A stretch of DNA of 64,000 nucleotides from Clarkia xantiana subsp. parviflora (GCA_036873135.1 JAPTYO010000059.1:5387066-5451065), one strand, 5' to 3'; counted from the stretch's first letter, positions 47,995 through 60,072 are shown. The notes: generated from the letters alone by a model not told the origin. A program made the numbers and translations.

Positions 47995-49016
47995 ATTTAG
48001 CTGCTCATAAATCGGTTTGTTGTATCATATATATATTATGAATATATACCTGAAGTGCATGATGGTTCTTTAAACAGCTCAGAACCGTGAAAGCCGAAGA
48101 GTTGATGATATCTTTCGAAGAGAGCAGGATCAAATGGTAGCACATAGCGGAACCTATAAAGAAATCACATATTATAATTATCTTTCATTTTATTAAAGGT
48201 AACTAAGTTATAAATGAGATGATGAACTATATATTCTTATGTACATTATATAGCTAGCTATATATACTTACAAGATAAGCCTTTTGGAATAGTTGAGAAT
48301 AGCCCCTTGATTTAGCAAACTGACCCAAGGTTTCGCTGCCATCTATGTCCGGGTTGCTATCTAGTAGTTCAAGGTAGCTGATGTAGGGAGAATGATGCAA
48401 GTAAGAAGAATATATAACATCATCGTATAATAATAATAACATAAAAATTGATGACTTGCCTCTGGACATCACCATCCAATTTGAAAATTTGCCGAAGCAT
48501 CTGCCAGAAGTAGGGGTTGACCACATTTTTCTTGTGCGCAAAAAGGCCAGAGAGGCTATTGCTGCTCCATTCCATGCCAGCTTGTTCTTCATCTAGGCTT
48601 ACTGAGAATGACATGTCACAAGGTTCCATGTCAACTCCAAGCCTCTCAAACAACTCCACCACGTTAGGATAGTTCACCTGTCAATAAGGCAAACACATAA
48701 CTTGATGCCCAAGTAACCAAACTAAATAAATATTATTACAAGGTACGTAGAAGGAGGAGGGGCTTAATTAGTTACACGGTTGAAGAGTATAAAGGCGAGA
48801 TCGACATCTACACCATTGAAAGTGACGGTCTTGGCATGACCACCAAGGTTTTCTTCTTTCTCATAAACCACCACTTCTACTCCCGCCGCCTCAGACAGTG
48901 CATACGCCGCAGCCAACCCGCTAATTCCTGCACCCACCACGGCTACCCTCATTTCCCTAGATAGATTTGGGTTTTTAGAAATGACTTCTTGTGAAGAGAT
49001 ATTATGAACAAAAGAT

Positions 49017-49024
49017 TATTTATA
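49017..49024 (-). promoter_or_regulatory. TATA box of the dead synthase copy
   Basis: On the minus strand TATAAATA lies 65 bases upstream of the ATG at 48952, in the same context (CCC.TATAAATA) as in the intact copy. Confidence 0.65.
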
Positions 49025-49029
49025 GGGGA

Positions 49030-49799
49030 GGGAGGGAGCTAGCTAGCGTGTTAATATTTAAGAAATTGATATGTGCTTCTGCAGAAACTTATAACCAATT
49101 TTACACTTAATTATATTGAGGAATGTGTAGTCCAGGCATGCAGCAGCTGTTTGGACCAAGCAGTTAGGATTGATTAGGAGGGGGCAACTTTTCTTTTTCA
49201 AAGAAAAGGGGGTGTTTAGTAGACTACTCTTACTACAAGTTTTAGCCTTAAAAATGACTTTACCCATATCAGCAACACAAGATACAAACTATTGCCCCTT
49301 CTGTCTTAATTAATTAATGAGCACATGGAATTTGGAAACGACCAATATTTATTTTTAAAAGGAAACACAATTTGTGCATATTCTGTCTGATCCATCCAAC
49401 AAGCAACAAGGTGGCATTTCACAATTCCTTTTCGTTTTCAACGTTACCCCAAATATATATATATATATATATATAAAGAAAATTAAATTCAACTTAAGTA
49501 GATATAATGTATACTTTGTCACATATATAAACAACATAAAAATAATATTTCCATCATCTGGTAGCAAAATTAAAAATATAAAATCTGGTGATATATATTC
49601 ATATACAAATATGTGCACACCATACATTCTTCTTATCTTTTAATATATCTAGGTGAAGCTAGCTAGCTGATAATACCAACTGTGTATACACGACGTGCTT
49701 TTTGGGTTTAATTAGATTAGACTTATTTTATTTATAACAGCTTCAGCAGACTTTATTGTTTTGTATAGTTAGATTAGAGCTAGAGGAGAGGAGCTGGCT
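49030..49799. other. Spacer between the two synthase duplicates
   Basis: AT-rich DNA with a (TA)n run at about 49455-49475. No gene recognised. Confidence 0.4.
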
Positions 49800-49953
49800 A
49801 CGGTTACTTGAACCAACTAGTAAAGCGAGTTGCGTTCACAGAGGCGGCCCGGGGTCGAATCCTAGTGTAGCCACCACCTTGGGAAGGGTTTTAACCTTAA
49901 CGATACCGGCCCGAAATTGCGGAAGCAATCGTATATTATAACAAAAAAAAAAA
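49800..49953 (+). mobile_element. tRNA-derived SINE with 11-bp target duplication
   Basis: The 154-base body contains a B-box-like GGGGTCGAATCC at 49851-49862 and an A-box-like TAGTAAAGCGAG about 35 bases earlier. It ends in an A-run (49943-49953). The direct repeat AGGAGCTGGCT flanks it (49789-49799 and 49954-49964). A 3' fragment of the same family is at 22440-22550. Confidence 0.85.
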
Positions 49954-50349
49954 AGGAGCTGGCTTTATAATACAAATATTATAATTTTTGGACTATTTAA
50001 GTATATTTTATATCGGTTTGTATATATATATATATATACCTAACATGTTGATTGCTTATGGTTAAATATATTCTTTAATTATGTTAAATATTCTTTAATT
50101 ATTATTTTTCTAGTTTAGCTGATTGTAATCGATATATATTCATGTAATATATCATTCAGTGAAATATATAGAATTTACCAATTATTTCATGGTATCAAGA
50201 GGCATAATTCTCCGGTTGACTTACCCCCCGGCCGGTCGTTTTGTGAATATTCATGTAATATCATTTAGTGAAATATATACAATTTACCAAATTTTTTCAC
50301 TTATTTGAATGAATTGCTTCAGCCCTTGGTGGATCATGGATTATCAGTG

Positions 50350-50615
50350 TGACTCCTCAAGATCCCGTGAGGTCTCCGGTCGCCGTGCTCCCACCTGCAA
50401 GAAGGGAAAGTGCCAGGGCGAACCCTGGCGATCCCTCTCCGACGGTCGAACTAGTTACCGGTTATGTAAAGTGAGGGATCACTAGTATGCAAGTAAGCAC
50501 GTAATAAGAGAGAGAGAGAGAATGCACATTATGCGTATGTAAATGTGTATGAGTATGAATGAACCCCAACCGTTGTTAGGCTTGGGTTGGGGGCCGGGTT
50601 ATCCCTTTATCAGTT
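50350..50615 (-). mobile_element. Gypsy LTR fragment
   Basis: Contains CCACCTGCAAGAAGGGAAAG, GGCGATCCCTCTCCGACGGTC and an (AG)n run, an arrangement seen in plant gypsy LTRs and loosely similar to the U5 part of the Tat LTR here (AAATCCCTCTCCGATG). No ends or target duplication could be fixed. Confidence 0.4.
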
Positions 50616-50616
50616 G

Positions 50617-51600
50617 GCTAACAACTTTGTATTGGAACTAAGACATTACTTTTCTCGGTGTCAATCAATAGATTTTAGCAGTACATATATAGACAACAAT
50701 TAAAGGCAGACATAGCATTTAACTTGACATTCTACTTAGAAATAAGTGAGAAAAATGCATCTTCATTGCTCTGCACTATTTTCAAACCCTATGTCTGGGG
50801 CGTGCATCACCCACGATGTCGTCCTATAGCTAGCTATAGTTGATATTATTTGGCTTATAGATCTTGAGGCATAGTTAGGGTTTGTTCGGAAAGCTACTTC
50901 TGTGTTGCATCGTGATAACAAAGCAGTCATTCAGATTGCTACCAACCGCATATTTCATGAAATGACCAAGCATATTAAAATAGTCTATCAATTTTCTCAT
51001 GATAAGGTTCTAGATGGTACAATTTATTTGATTTATGTTAAGATTAATGGTCAGTGGCATATGTTTTTACAAATGCTTTACCTATGCAACAACATTCTTT
51101 TGGTTGACCAAATTGGGATGCATAATGATTTCATCTCCAGCAAAATCGAAGAAGAGGTTCATGAGCTTTTAAAGTTTTTAGCAAATTTAGAGTGCTCTTG
51201 CTTTTATAGAGAGTCTTTTATTCATTGTTAGCTAGTTTTGGCTCATATTTTAATTACTAGTTACATGTGTGGGTTTATTTAGAAGTCTTGTAATAATTAG
51301 GAATCACTTCCTTCATACTATAAAAAATTGGGGTCTTTCTACTATGCTTGTGGAGCACTATGCTTGTGCTTTTTTTACTACTATAGGGTGGACTTAATTG
51401 TAACATATGTAAAACTTTAAAAGTTTAATATTTGTATCATATTATTAATAATATCAATTTTCCTATAGGATTCACCTTTAGGACAATTGAAAAATGTATA
51501 AAAAAAAGGTACCACGAGCATGGTGCTTGTGGAGCATAGTAGAAAAACCCTATATATTGTGAGCTTATGACGATAATCTGCCAATTGAAAGAATCAAAAT
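50617..51600 (+). pseudogene. Copia 3' relic, distal copy of the tandem duplication
   Basis: The matching partner of 41545-42560. An open stretch of about 109 codons (50902-51231) still encodes the RNase H end: LHRDNKAVIQIATNRIFHEM, TKHIKIVYQF, DKVLDGTIYLIYVK. The LTR-like 3' part follows and is interrupted by the MITE at 51331. Confidence 0.7.
51331..51550. mobile_element. 220-bp Mutator-like MITE present only in the distal duplicate
   Basis: It starts GGGTCTTTCTACTATGCT and ends with the near-complement AGCATAGTAGAAAAACCC. The flanks are AAAAAATTG (51322-51330) and TATATATTG (51551-51559), a decayed 9-bp duplication. The proximal duplicate has the uninterrupted site CTATAAATTGTGAG near 42496-42509. 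Confidence 0.8.
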
Positions 51601-51925
51601 AGATGATCCCAAGTTTTGTATCCTCTCATCTTCTAGGATTAGTTATTTCCACCCTCAAAAGCACCTACTAAATTATAGAAGTTCCTCATTGCACATAAAA
51701 ATATAGAATTCAACAGTAGGACTAGTTGTTATTTATTAAATTCCATACATATACAATACATGTTTCAAATTAACGACAGAGACATTATAAACATACGTAA
51801 ATGATAAAGGAGATCCCAATAAATTTTTATTCCATAATATATAACATATATATAAGACGCCTTATTATTATTATTCCCTTCCTTTGTCGTCCAAGAGAGA
51901 CTCGCAGCTAGCTACATATATATCA

Positions 51926-54900
51926 TCATGCTGCAGGAAAGCTTTCATAGATATTACTGAACGCGGTATTGTTACCTGGACGTGAGAATACTATCTGCAA
52001 TAAACCAAATAGTCACGTTATAAAACATCAACAAATTTATTGGTATTTGTGGATATTACATATTATTATAATTATTATTTACCTGATAATCTCCGAGTAC
52101 ACGTGACTTAAAACCTGCTGCACAATAGTCCAAGTAGTACTCCCAGATCCTAATGAAATTTTCATCCAACCCCAACTCCATTACTTCCCTGTTGAACAAA
52201 TAGCACCAGGAGTGTCATTGTCTAGTAAAGTATGTAGCTAGCTAGCAATTCTTTGTTAGATAGATATTCCAACCTTTGTCTTTCAATGAAAGTCTTTCTC
52301 CAACATCTTAATGTTTGGTAATAATGAATCCCTATGTTTTCCAAATGCTCCACGCTGGGATTTAAAACATTCATTGTATAACTATTTCGCGAGAAGTAAG
52401 ATAATAATGCACCCAAGAAATATATATTATTTGTACCAAAGATTAGAAGCAGAGGCCATTGCTGATGTTACTTTACTCAAACATGGCAAAACACCACCAG
52501 GAAATATGTATTCCTTAATGAAACCAGGACTGCGCCTATACTCATCGTACTTTGAATCCGCCATTGTTATGAACTGTTCAAAAAATAACAAACATCAATA
52601 ATATGTGATAGCTAAAACTTCAAAAAATAGTGCATCCTTACTGGCTACCTGCAAAACAAGTAGCCCATCATCTGCCAACAAAGATTCGCAACACCTGAAG
52701 AACTCTTCAATGTACTCATGCCCAACATGTTCTAGCATTCCACTGAGAGAAACACCATAAAAAATTAACCATAAATTCTCACTTCTTTTTTTTTTTTTTG
52801 TAGAAAAATTAGAAAGTTGAAGTTGAAGAACTCACCAAGAAATAATTCTATCAAATTTGTGGGTAGTAGGTAATTGACGGTAATCACAAAGAAGAAATTT
52901 GATATGTTCTTGCAGCCCAGCTTCTTTTACTCTCACTTGAGCTAGTTTAAGTTGCTCTTCGGACAAGGTAATACCAGTGTATTTGCATCCTGTTTGTTTG
53001 ACCGCCTCAATAGCTAGGCCTCCCCATCCACACCCGATATCAAGCACGTGATGATGTTCCTCTACTCTTGCCTAAATTACCACCATACTGTCTATTACAA
53101 TGCAAAATCATGGAGTAGACAGACATAAACAATGAAAAGAGAGAGCAAACCTTCTTGATCAAAAGAGAGAGCTTTCTTTCTTGTGCAACTTTTAGATCTT
53201 CATCAGCAGCCTTTCAAAAAATTTGATTGGTCAGTATTTTTTTTGACTTGATAGTTTTATCTAAACCTACTTGTTTGTTTTGAAGATTGATTACCTTGAA
53301 TATGGCGCAAGAATATGTCATTGTCTCATCTAGAAAGAGTGCAAAGAGCTCATTACTCTGCAAAGATAAGATAAGATCCGTAATAAGACCTTAATTTTTG
53401 TTTTGTTTTTATTTTTTTTTTCATTTTCCTAAATATCTAATAAGAACATAAAGAATGCACAACAGTAAGATGAAATGGATTACAAGGTCATAATGATCAG
53501 CAATGTTCCTTCGAGCCCGAGTTAGAGTGTTTTTTCTCAAAAAAACATGCTTGACTAAATGTTTAGCTGAAGCCACACCGGACGCAACTGTTAGAAGCGC
53601 CCACCATCCTCTGAAGTCAGTAAAGTTAGACAATTATTAATATAAATCCAGAGGAAAATCCTATGTTCTATCAGCACACCATACCTTTTAGAAGATGATT
53701 TTGAGCTATTAGCTGCAAAAATCTGCATATATTCATAAAAATATTCTGTTATAAAGAAATATATTAACGCGAATAACGTTCAGTTATAAAAGTATGTTAG
53801 AAGTGAACTCAAATTAGTAAATTTGTTATCATTGAACACAAAAAAAAATAAAAAAGACTCACCTGGAAAAGATTCAAAAGACCTTCATCCTTATCTACCA
53901 AGGAAAAATCTCCATTTATGTAAGCATCAGCAAGGCCTAAATCAGCTTGTGTCATAATCTAAGATAGCAAAAGAAGTCTCATCATCATCAAAACTTGAGT
54001 AAAGTATACCATATATTGACGCAACATGATAAATTGAAGTCTTACTTTCCAATAGAACTGAGGGTTGTGGATCTTTAAAGTAACTTTCAGAGGGCATTTA
54101 TTCTGTGATCCCTTAAATGTGAAAATCGTGCCTCCTTCTTCCAACAAACTATATCATTGCATACAATATAGATAATATTATTTCTATGAGATAACCAAAA
54201 CTTATAAGTATATATATATGATCAAGGAATTAACTCACATTAGAGTCCCAACAGAGATATAATTTTTAAGGAATCCAGTAACGAAAAAGCGGGCTCCCGT
54301 TTCTACCAGAGACGGTACCATTTGCTTCGGGTTCTCAAGAAAAGCACACCTCTTTCCAATCATTTCATGAGCAGCAACCGTGCCCGCCTGCAAATATCGA
54401 CTATTTTAATCATGATGAATGACTATTTTAGTGTTTATGCACGACCTGTGAATTTGAGAGAGAGATATCACCTTAAAGCTATCCTCATGAATTCCGCAGC
54501 CTGTAAAAATAGAAGGCGTCGTATGAGTCGATTAAACTAAAAGTTGCAATTTTTCTTTCAGTTGACTATAATAATGGAGAAGTATTCTAGTGGACTCGAA
54601 GCAATTGATAAAGTAATAACACATGCATGCATAGATCCGTAGTTTGCCACTGAAGTAGGTCATTAGTATTTTGTTACCAATCCTCTCACTGAACAAGTCT
54701 AATTAAATGGGAATCAATAGGTTAAATAGTGACATTTATAGAGCAATATAAGTTTACTCATTAATAAAGGGGTGTCTGTCTTGACGGTGATGGACACATA
54801 CGGACTTTGTATAATAATACTTGTATAACACATACATACAAGGGTTTATAGGTCATTTGGTACCCTATATTTGTCCACTTTTGGCTTTTGGTACCACATG

Positions 54901-57831
54901 TTTGATTTTGCCTATTTTTGGTACTATACGTTTGCCAATTGTATACTTTTGGTCCGACCGTTAGTTGACCGTCAGTTCGACCGTTAAATAGTCACGTGAC
55001 TTGCACATGCATAGCCCCAAATTTTGATTTTATTCATTTTAGTCCTCAAATTTTTTATCCTAACTTTTTATTTTTGCAATTTAGCCCTTAAACATTTTCA
55101 ACCACACCCTAGGACTAAATTGAACTAGCAATGGTTCGACTCATGACTAGGTCGGACCATGGCTAGGGTTGCCGGACCCGAGCGACCCAAACATTGGTCC
55201 GTCCTAGCCATGGGTCGGACCATGGCTACGTCAATTTAGCAATTGGGTCCAGTTGACATAGCCATGGTTCGACCCATGGTTAGGTCGGACCATGGTTAGG
55301 GTTGCCCGGGTCCGGCGACCCTAGCCATGGTCCGACCTAGCCATGGGTCGAACCATGGCTATGTCAATTTAGTCCTAGGGTGCGGTTGAAATGTTTAAGG
55401 GCTAAATTGCTAAAATAAAAAGTTACGACAAAAAATTTGAGGACTAAATTGAACAAAATCAAAATTTGGGGCTAGACATGTGCAAGTCATGTGACTATTT
55501 AATGGTTAAACCGACAGTCAACTAACGGTCGAACTAAAAGTATACAATTGGCAAACATATAGTACAAAAAATAGGCAAAATCAAACATGTGGTACCAAAA
55601 GCCAAAAGTGAGCAAATATAGGGTACCAAAAGACCTATAAACCCTACATATACAATGTTTTGATGGACATTTGTATTATTACATTGATAATTATTGCAAT
55701 GTTTGGTTTGTGACAATGGTATAAAAAATGGAGTTATAAACCAAACAAACACAAAGAAGAAGGTAGAAATGAAGTGATTGACTGACCTTGATATGATCCA
55801 CAAAACCAAACATTTGATTTGCCTTGAATATGATGCAACTCTAATGAAGCTTTTGTTGAAGCAATCGATGGCACCGGGTGGCTAGTGGTCCACTTAAGTA
55901 GTGTATGATCTGGTGTCCTGGGAGGGTTTATAGTCTTCAAGAATGGCAGCTTTGTGTCACCAAGATTCTGCAAGTTAAGATTAATCATTTTGTGACATTA
56001 ATTAGAATGACTAATTAATAGGATTTCTGGAATTTGAACAAACAAACAAACAAACCTGCCCCAAATTCAGCCAGAATGTAACAAACGCTCTACTTTCATT
56101 ACTACCCCCACAGAAATTCCACGCACTCCATGCTGCTCGCTTCTTTGGCATGAAACTCGTGTCGTGATGAAGATATATTTCACTGTCATTAATTAAAAAT
56201 ATACTACATCAATCTTAATTATTAGCAACTTCCCTAATTAAAGATGAGAAAGGCATAAGATATATACCAGTCTTCATATTGGAAAGCACCCAGTATTCTC
56301 CTTTGATCAAAAGTTGCATGATTTCCCAACATATTTAGAGCATCTGCTGCATTCATTGCAATAATGCATCCATCGTACTTCTCTTCTGAACCGTTGCTAC
56401 ACACTACTGTGCATCCTGTTTAATCTCTCTCATTTAGTGATCAGTACATATACAAATTATATATATATATATGAGGATTTCACTTAATTTTGTATTTTGA
56501 ATTACCTTTATCCGTCGTTGTTAAGATGGACTGCACTTTACAACCAGTTTTAATTTGACAACCTCTATTCTCCAGCACCGCCTTAACCTAATTAAAATTT
56601 CTTGTTCAGTATATATGATTGCTCAGCTAGCAGCTACCCAAAATGATTTTCTTTTACCTTTTGGACATAAGTTGAACGATTTGATACATTTAGCCACTGA
56701 GGACGACCAAATATCTGTCAGATTATTAGTTATTATCTTGATCATCAAAACTACTAATAAATAGAGAACATTAATTAATCTACTCTTTTTTTTTTTTTTT
56801 GGCCGAAAATTAATCTACTCAATCAAGTAACTAAAGAGTGTAGAATTAATGACATCTTCGTATTTAACTACTCATAAATAGGTTTGGTATAATATATATA
56901 ATGAATATATACCTGAAGCGCATGGTGGTTCTTTAAACAGCTCAGAACCGTGAAAGCCGAAGAGTTAATGATATGTTTTGAAGAGCAGGACCAAATGGTA
57001 GCACATAGCGGAACCTAAAAAGAAATCACGCATTATAATTATCCTTCATTTCTTCAAGGTAACTAGGTTATAAATGAGATGATAATGATGATGATGATGA
57101 ACACTATATATTCTTATGATGATGAACACTATTATATAGCTAGCTATATATACTTACAAGATAAGCCTTTTGGAATAGTTCAGAGTAGCCCCTTGATTTA
57201 GCAAACTGTCCCAAGGTTTCGCTGCGATCAATAATGTCCGGGTTGCTATCTAGGTAACTGAAGTAACTAGGGAGAGAATCATGCAAGTTAAATCAAATAT
57301 ATACGTAGAAGTAAATAATCATATGATATAAAAATTGATGACTTGCCTCTGGACATCCCCATCAAATTTGCTGATATGGCCAAGCATCTGCCAGAAGTAG
57401 GGGTTGACCACATTTTTCTTGTTCGCAAAAAGGCCAGAGAGGCCATTGCTGCTCCATTCCATGCCAGCTTGTTCTTCATCTAGGCTTACTGAGAATGACA
57501 TGTCACAAGGCTCCATCTCAACTCCAAGCCTCTCAAACAATTCCACCACGTTAGGATAGTTCACCTGTCAATAAGGCAAGCACATAACTTAATGCCCAAG
57601 TAACCAAACTAAAGAAATATTATTACAAGATACATAGAAGGAAGAGGGCTTAATTACACGGTTGAGGGGTTTAAAGGCGAGATCGACATTTACGCCATCA
57701 AAAGTGACGGTCTTGGCATGACCACCAAGGTTTTCTTCTTTCTCATAGACCACCACTTCTACTCCGGCCCCAGACAATGCATACGCCGCAGCCAACCCGC
57801 TAATTCCTGCACCCACCACGGCTACCCTCAT
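51926..57831 (-). CDS. Cyclopropane-fatty-acyl-phospholipid synthase, intact distal copy (858 aa, 23 exons)
   Basis: I followed 23 exons in continuous phase, 2577 coding bases: 57831-57658, 57564-57347, 57257-57158, 57014-56913, 56714-56658, 56587-56506, 56415-56268, 56182-56056, 55967-55787, 54500-54472, 54387-54239, 54148-54046, 53958-53863, 53722-53685, 53610-53484, 53357-53295, 53210-53151, 53071-52836, 52742-52649, 52573-52437, 52354-52274, 52188-52083, 51994-51926. Plant enzymes of about 865 residues share this layout. The N-terminal FAD/amine-oxidase-like domain has GAGISG (7-12). The C-terminal methyltransferase has the SAM motif DIGCGWGG (629-636), GITLSEEQ and GMLEHVGHE (698-706, with the Glu that binds bicarbonate in bacterial synthases). 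The family adds a methylene from S-adenosylmethionine across a cis double bond of phospholipid acyl chains, giving dihydrosterculic acid. Intron 2 has a GC donor. Residues 50-58 read VDLAFKPLN, unlike the usual hydrophobic GFMVFN. An 803-bp MITE sits in intron 9. Confidence 0.93.
54842..55644. mobile_element. 803-bp Mutator-like MITE in intron 9 of the intact synthase
   Basis: It starts GGGTTTATAGGTCATTTGGT and ends with the near-complement AGACCTATAAACCC. The long inverted repeats span several hundred bases on each side (CACGTGACTTGCACATG and CATGTGCAAGTCATGTGAC). The centre repeats GGTCGGACCATGG-type palindromes. The flanks TACATACAA and TACATATACAA look like a 9-bp duplication altered by one TA. 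It enlarges the intron between exons 9 and 10 to about 1.3 kb. Confidence 0.85.
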
Positions 57832-57910
57832 TTCCCTAGCTAGCTAGACTAGATTTCGGTTTTTAGATATATAAATGAGTTCTTGCGAAGACATATAATG
57901 AAGAAAATGC

Positions 57911-57918
57911 TATTTATA
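57911..57918 (-). promoter_or_regulatory. TATA box of the intact synthase
   Basis: The minus strand reads CCCTATAAATAGC, 80 bases upstream of the ATG at 57831. The same box is kept at the dead copy (49017-49024), so the duplicated unit included the core promoter. Confidence 0.7.
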
Positions 57919-58301
57919 GGGAGGGGAGGGAGCTTAGCGTGTTTAGATTGAAAAAATTAATTATTATGTGCATTTGCAGAAACTTAATTATAAACAATTT
58001 ACATTTAAATATTGGGGATTCATTGAGTGAGTAATAGTCTAGAAGGCAGCTAGTTGTTGGATATAAGATTGGTAGCTATATATATTGTGTTACTAACGTA
58101 TTAAACTATATTATCTACTGCCAACTTCCTTGATATAGTTTCTTACTTAGGAAATTGTTGGCGACGAATTATAAAAATATATATATTCTATAAAAGTTAC
58201 TTATAGCGGAAAATCATATTCCCTGTTTCTTAAATATTCTTCGGAGGTAGAAAATATGCCAACCCAAACAAAACCCTTAACTTGAACCAGAAGCCAAGAG
58301 G

Positions 58302-58410
58302 CAATTTTCCAACAAATCTAAGGCCGCACCGGAGAGAGATAAGACCAAAATTATCCCGAAATTTTGGTCTTATATCTCTCCGGTGTGGCCTTAGATTTGT
58401 TGGAAAATTG
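58302..58410. repeat. Near-perfect 51-bp inverted repeat hairpin
   Basis: The arms 58302-58352 and 58360-58410 pair with two mismatches around a 7-base loop (ATCCCGA). The outer end is CAATTTTCCAACAAATCTAA and its complement. It could be a tiny foldback MITE or a young small-RNA hairpin. No target duplication is obvious. Confidence 0.7.
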
Positions 58411-60072
58411 AGCTTAATAGAGATTTAATAGTCATAGTGAATGGTATTTGGCCATCACATAAATTTTAAATAGTATTGAAATACCTCACGCAGGTCCGGT
58501 TATGCAAAACGGGAAGTTAATTGTTGCCTAAATATGAAAACCGAAATTACATTCGGAAGGCCGATAAATCGAAGTTACTACCTCTTTCCAATTTACGGTT
58601 TTATTCAAATTTCGTAGCGTTTTTTATTCGATCAATTTTTGGTCTAATATTCTTGTTTGAGTTCAGGTATTGGTTCGGTTCAGTTGAGCGAATTGTGTGC
58701 ACGATTCGTGTCAACGACACTGTTGTATCCTGGGAGGTGATCGCCCCTGTATAAACCTCGTTGCATAACCTGAGGGTGAGGTGCGGCGAAATTGCCTTAA
58801 GGAGACCGTGATCAGCACGGGTCTTAGTCAAAATTTCGTCTTTTCCATTCGATCTACGGATTGCAATTCGGTGTTGTATATATACATTTCAATTGATGAA
58901 AGTTGTGCGGTAATTACCGAATAATAAATAATTGGACTTTGTCCTACATATTTCAGAATTTTCCAAATTTACCCTGCGTCTTCCAACAATCTTAAGGCAA
59001 TTTTCTTTGTTGGTTTTACACGAGGGTATTTGTTGGATTTATATTCCAAATATAATTTTCTGCGGAAAATATATAGCTTGTTAAGTTTTATGTGTAACAT
59101 AAATTCAAGCTATGACCTCCAACGATAACGATGAAGTTTCTGTCATTGCTGGTGTAACATATGTTACTAAAGTGACTGTTGGGGCTATTGAAGCTATGAG
59201 TGCTTATGTTGCTAATGTTCCAACTGTTGGTTTTTTCAGTTTGGAAGCTTCACTAAAGCACCGGTTATCGGAATTGGTAACATAACTGGGATGGTTACAA
59301 CCTTGTAGAAGGTGATTCTAAAAATAATCCTGAACAATATGTTGTTTCGGGAAAAATGTTTCCATCTTGTATTCAAGTCAAATAAGTATGTATTGACTAA
59401 GAATAATATAAATGTATGTAGGGAAATAATCAAGCTAAGCGTAATGTTCTACGAGCCGGAAAGAACGTTGATTGATAAATGTTTCTTTTGCTTAGTTGAT
59501 TTAATTTATTAATTTATGATAGACATGTTAATTGTGATACCTTGTGAATGTTAATTAATATAAATCATATCCCTACTCTACAATTGATAATAAACACAGA
59601 GTAAAATTTATGTTGTATTCGAGCTCACTCGAATTTCTTAATAAATAAAAGTAACTCAAATCACTTGATTTGGTACGTATAAGAGATTGAGACTTGAAAT
59701 TTATGCAAACGCGAGGCAGTAAAAAGTACTTCATTATTTTCAGTATGATAGTACAATATGTTGCAATGTTCAGAAAAGATGGTGAATTGCAAAATTTACA
59801 CTTTATGAACGAGAGTTGAGAATCAACTTGATAAGAGAATCAAATTATGTGCAGTAGCAATAATTGTTCTCAGTTTGAAGAATAGTGACATAGACACGGT
59901 TTAATTCGTGAAGTCATTACACCGCATTCAAACTGTTGAGTTGGGTTGCGGAAAGCATATTTATACATCGAATAATATGACACACTCAATGTTGATTAGT
60001 TCTGGGTAACCTCAGGACATGATGGGATAAGCTAATTTGATTAGCAATTACTTTGTAAGTAAGATATCCTGT
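58411..60072. other. Sparse DNA with one short unassigned reading frame
   Basis: A 57-residue plus-strand frame at 59112-59285 starts MTSNDNDEVSVIAGVTYVTK. It is followed by an exon-like continuation in another frame (KAPVIGIGNITGMV) that could be reached across TTTTTTCAG. I do not recognise the family and cannot show it is a gene. The rest shows no feature. Confidence 0.3.

Larger units (their letters stand above)
42911..48952 (-). pseudogene. Cyclopropane-fatty-acyl-phospholipid synthase, proximal copy, dead
   Basis: It is collinear with the intact gene at 51926-57831. Exon 1 is 48952-48776, exon 2 48677-48460, exon 3 48377-48272, exon 4 48153-48050, exons 5-9 46889-46830, 46747-46666, 46582-46435, 46361-46235 and 46146-45966, exon 11 45348-45200, exons 12-20 down to 43414, and the last exon 42979-42911. 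Five lesions are visible. A TGA at 48130-48132 replaces the Trp codon, and a 2-bp insertion follows it in exon 4. The 29-bp exon 10 is deleted. The acceptor AG of exon 21 has become AC (43335-43334). Exon 22 has lost one G in a G-run (105 instead of 106 bp). The SAM-binding motif reads DIRCGWGG instead of DIGCGWGG. Without repair of all of these no full synthase can be made. The first 59 codons still encode an intact FAD-binding start (GAGISG). Confidence 0.92.

Noticed and set aside
42911..48952. Treating the proximal cyclopropane synthase as a second functional gene
   Set aside because: A nonsense codon, two frameshifts, a missing exon and a lost acceptor exclude an intact product.
58302..58410. 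Calling the hairpin a microRNA gene
   Set aside because: The loop is only 7 bases, no known mature sequence is recognised and no expression evidence is available.
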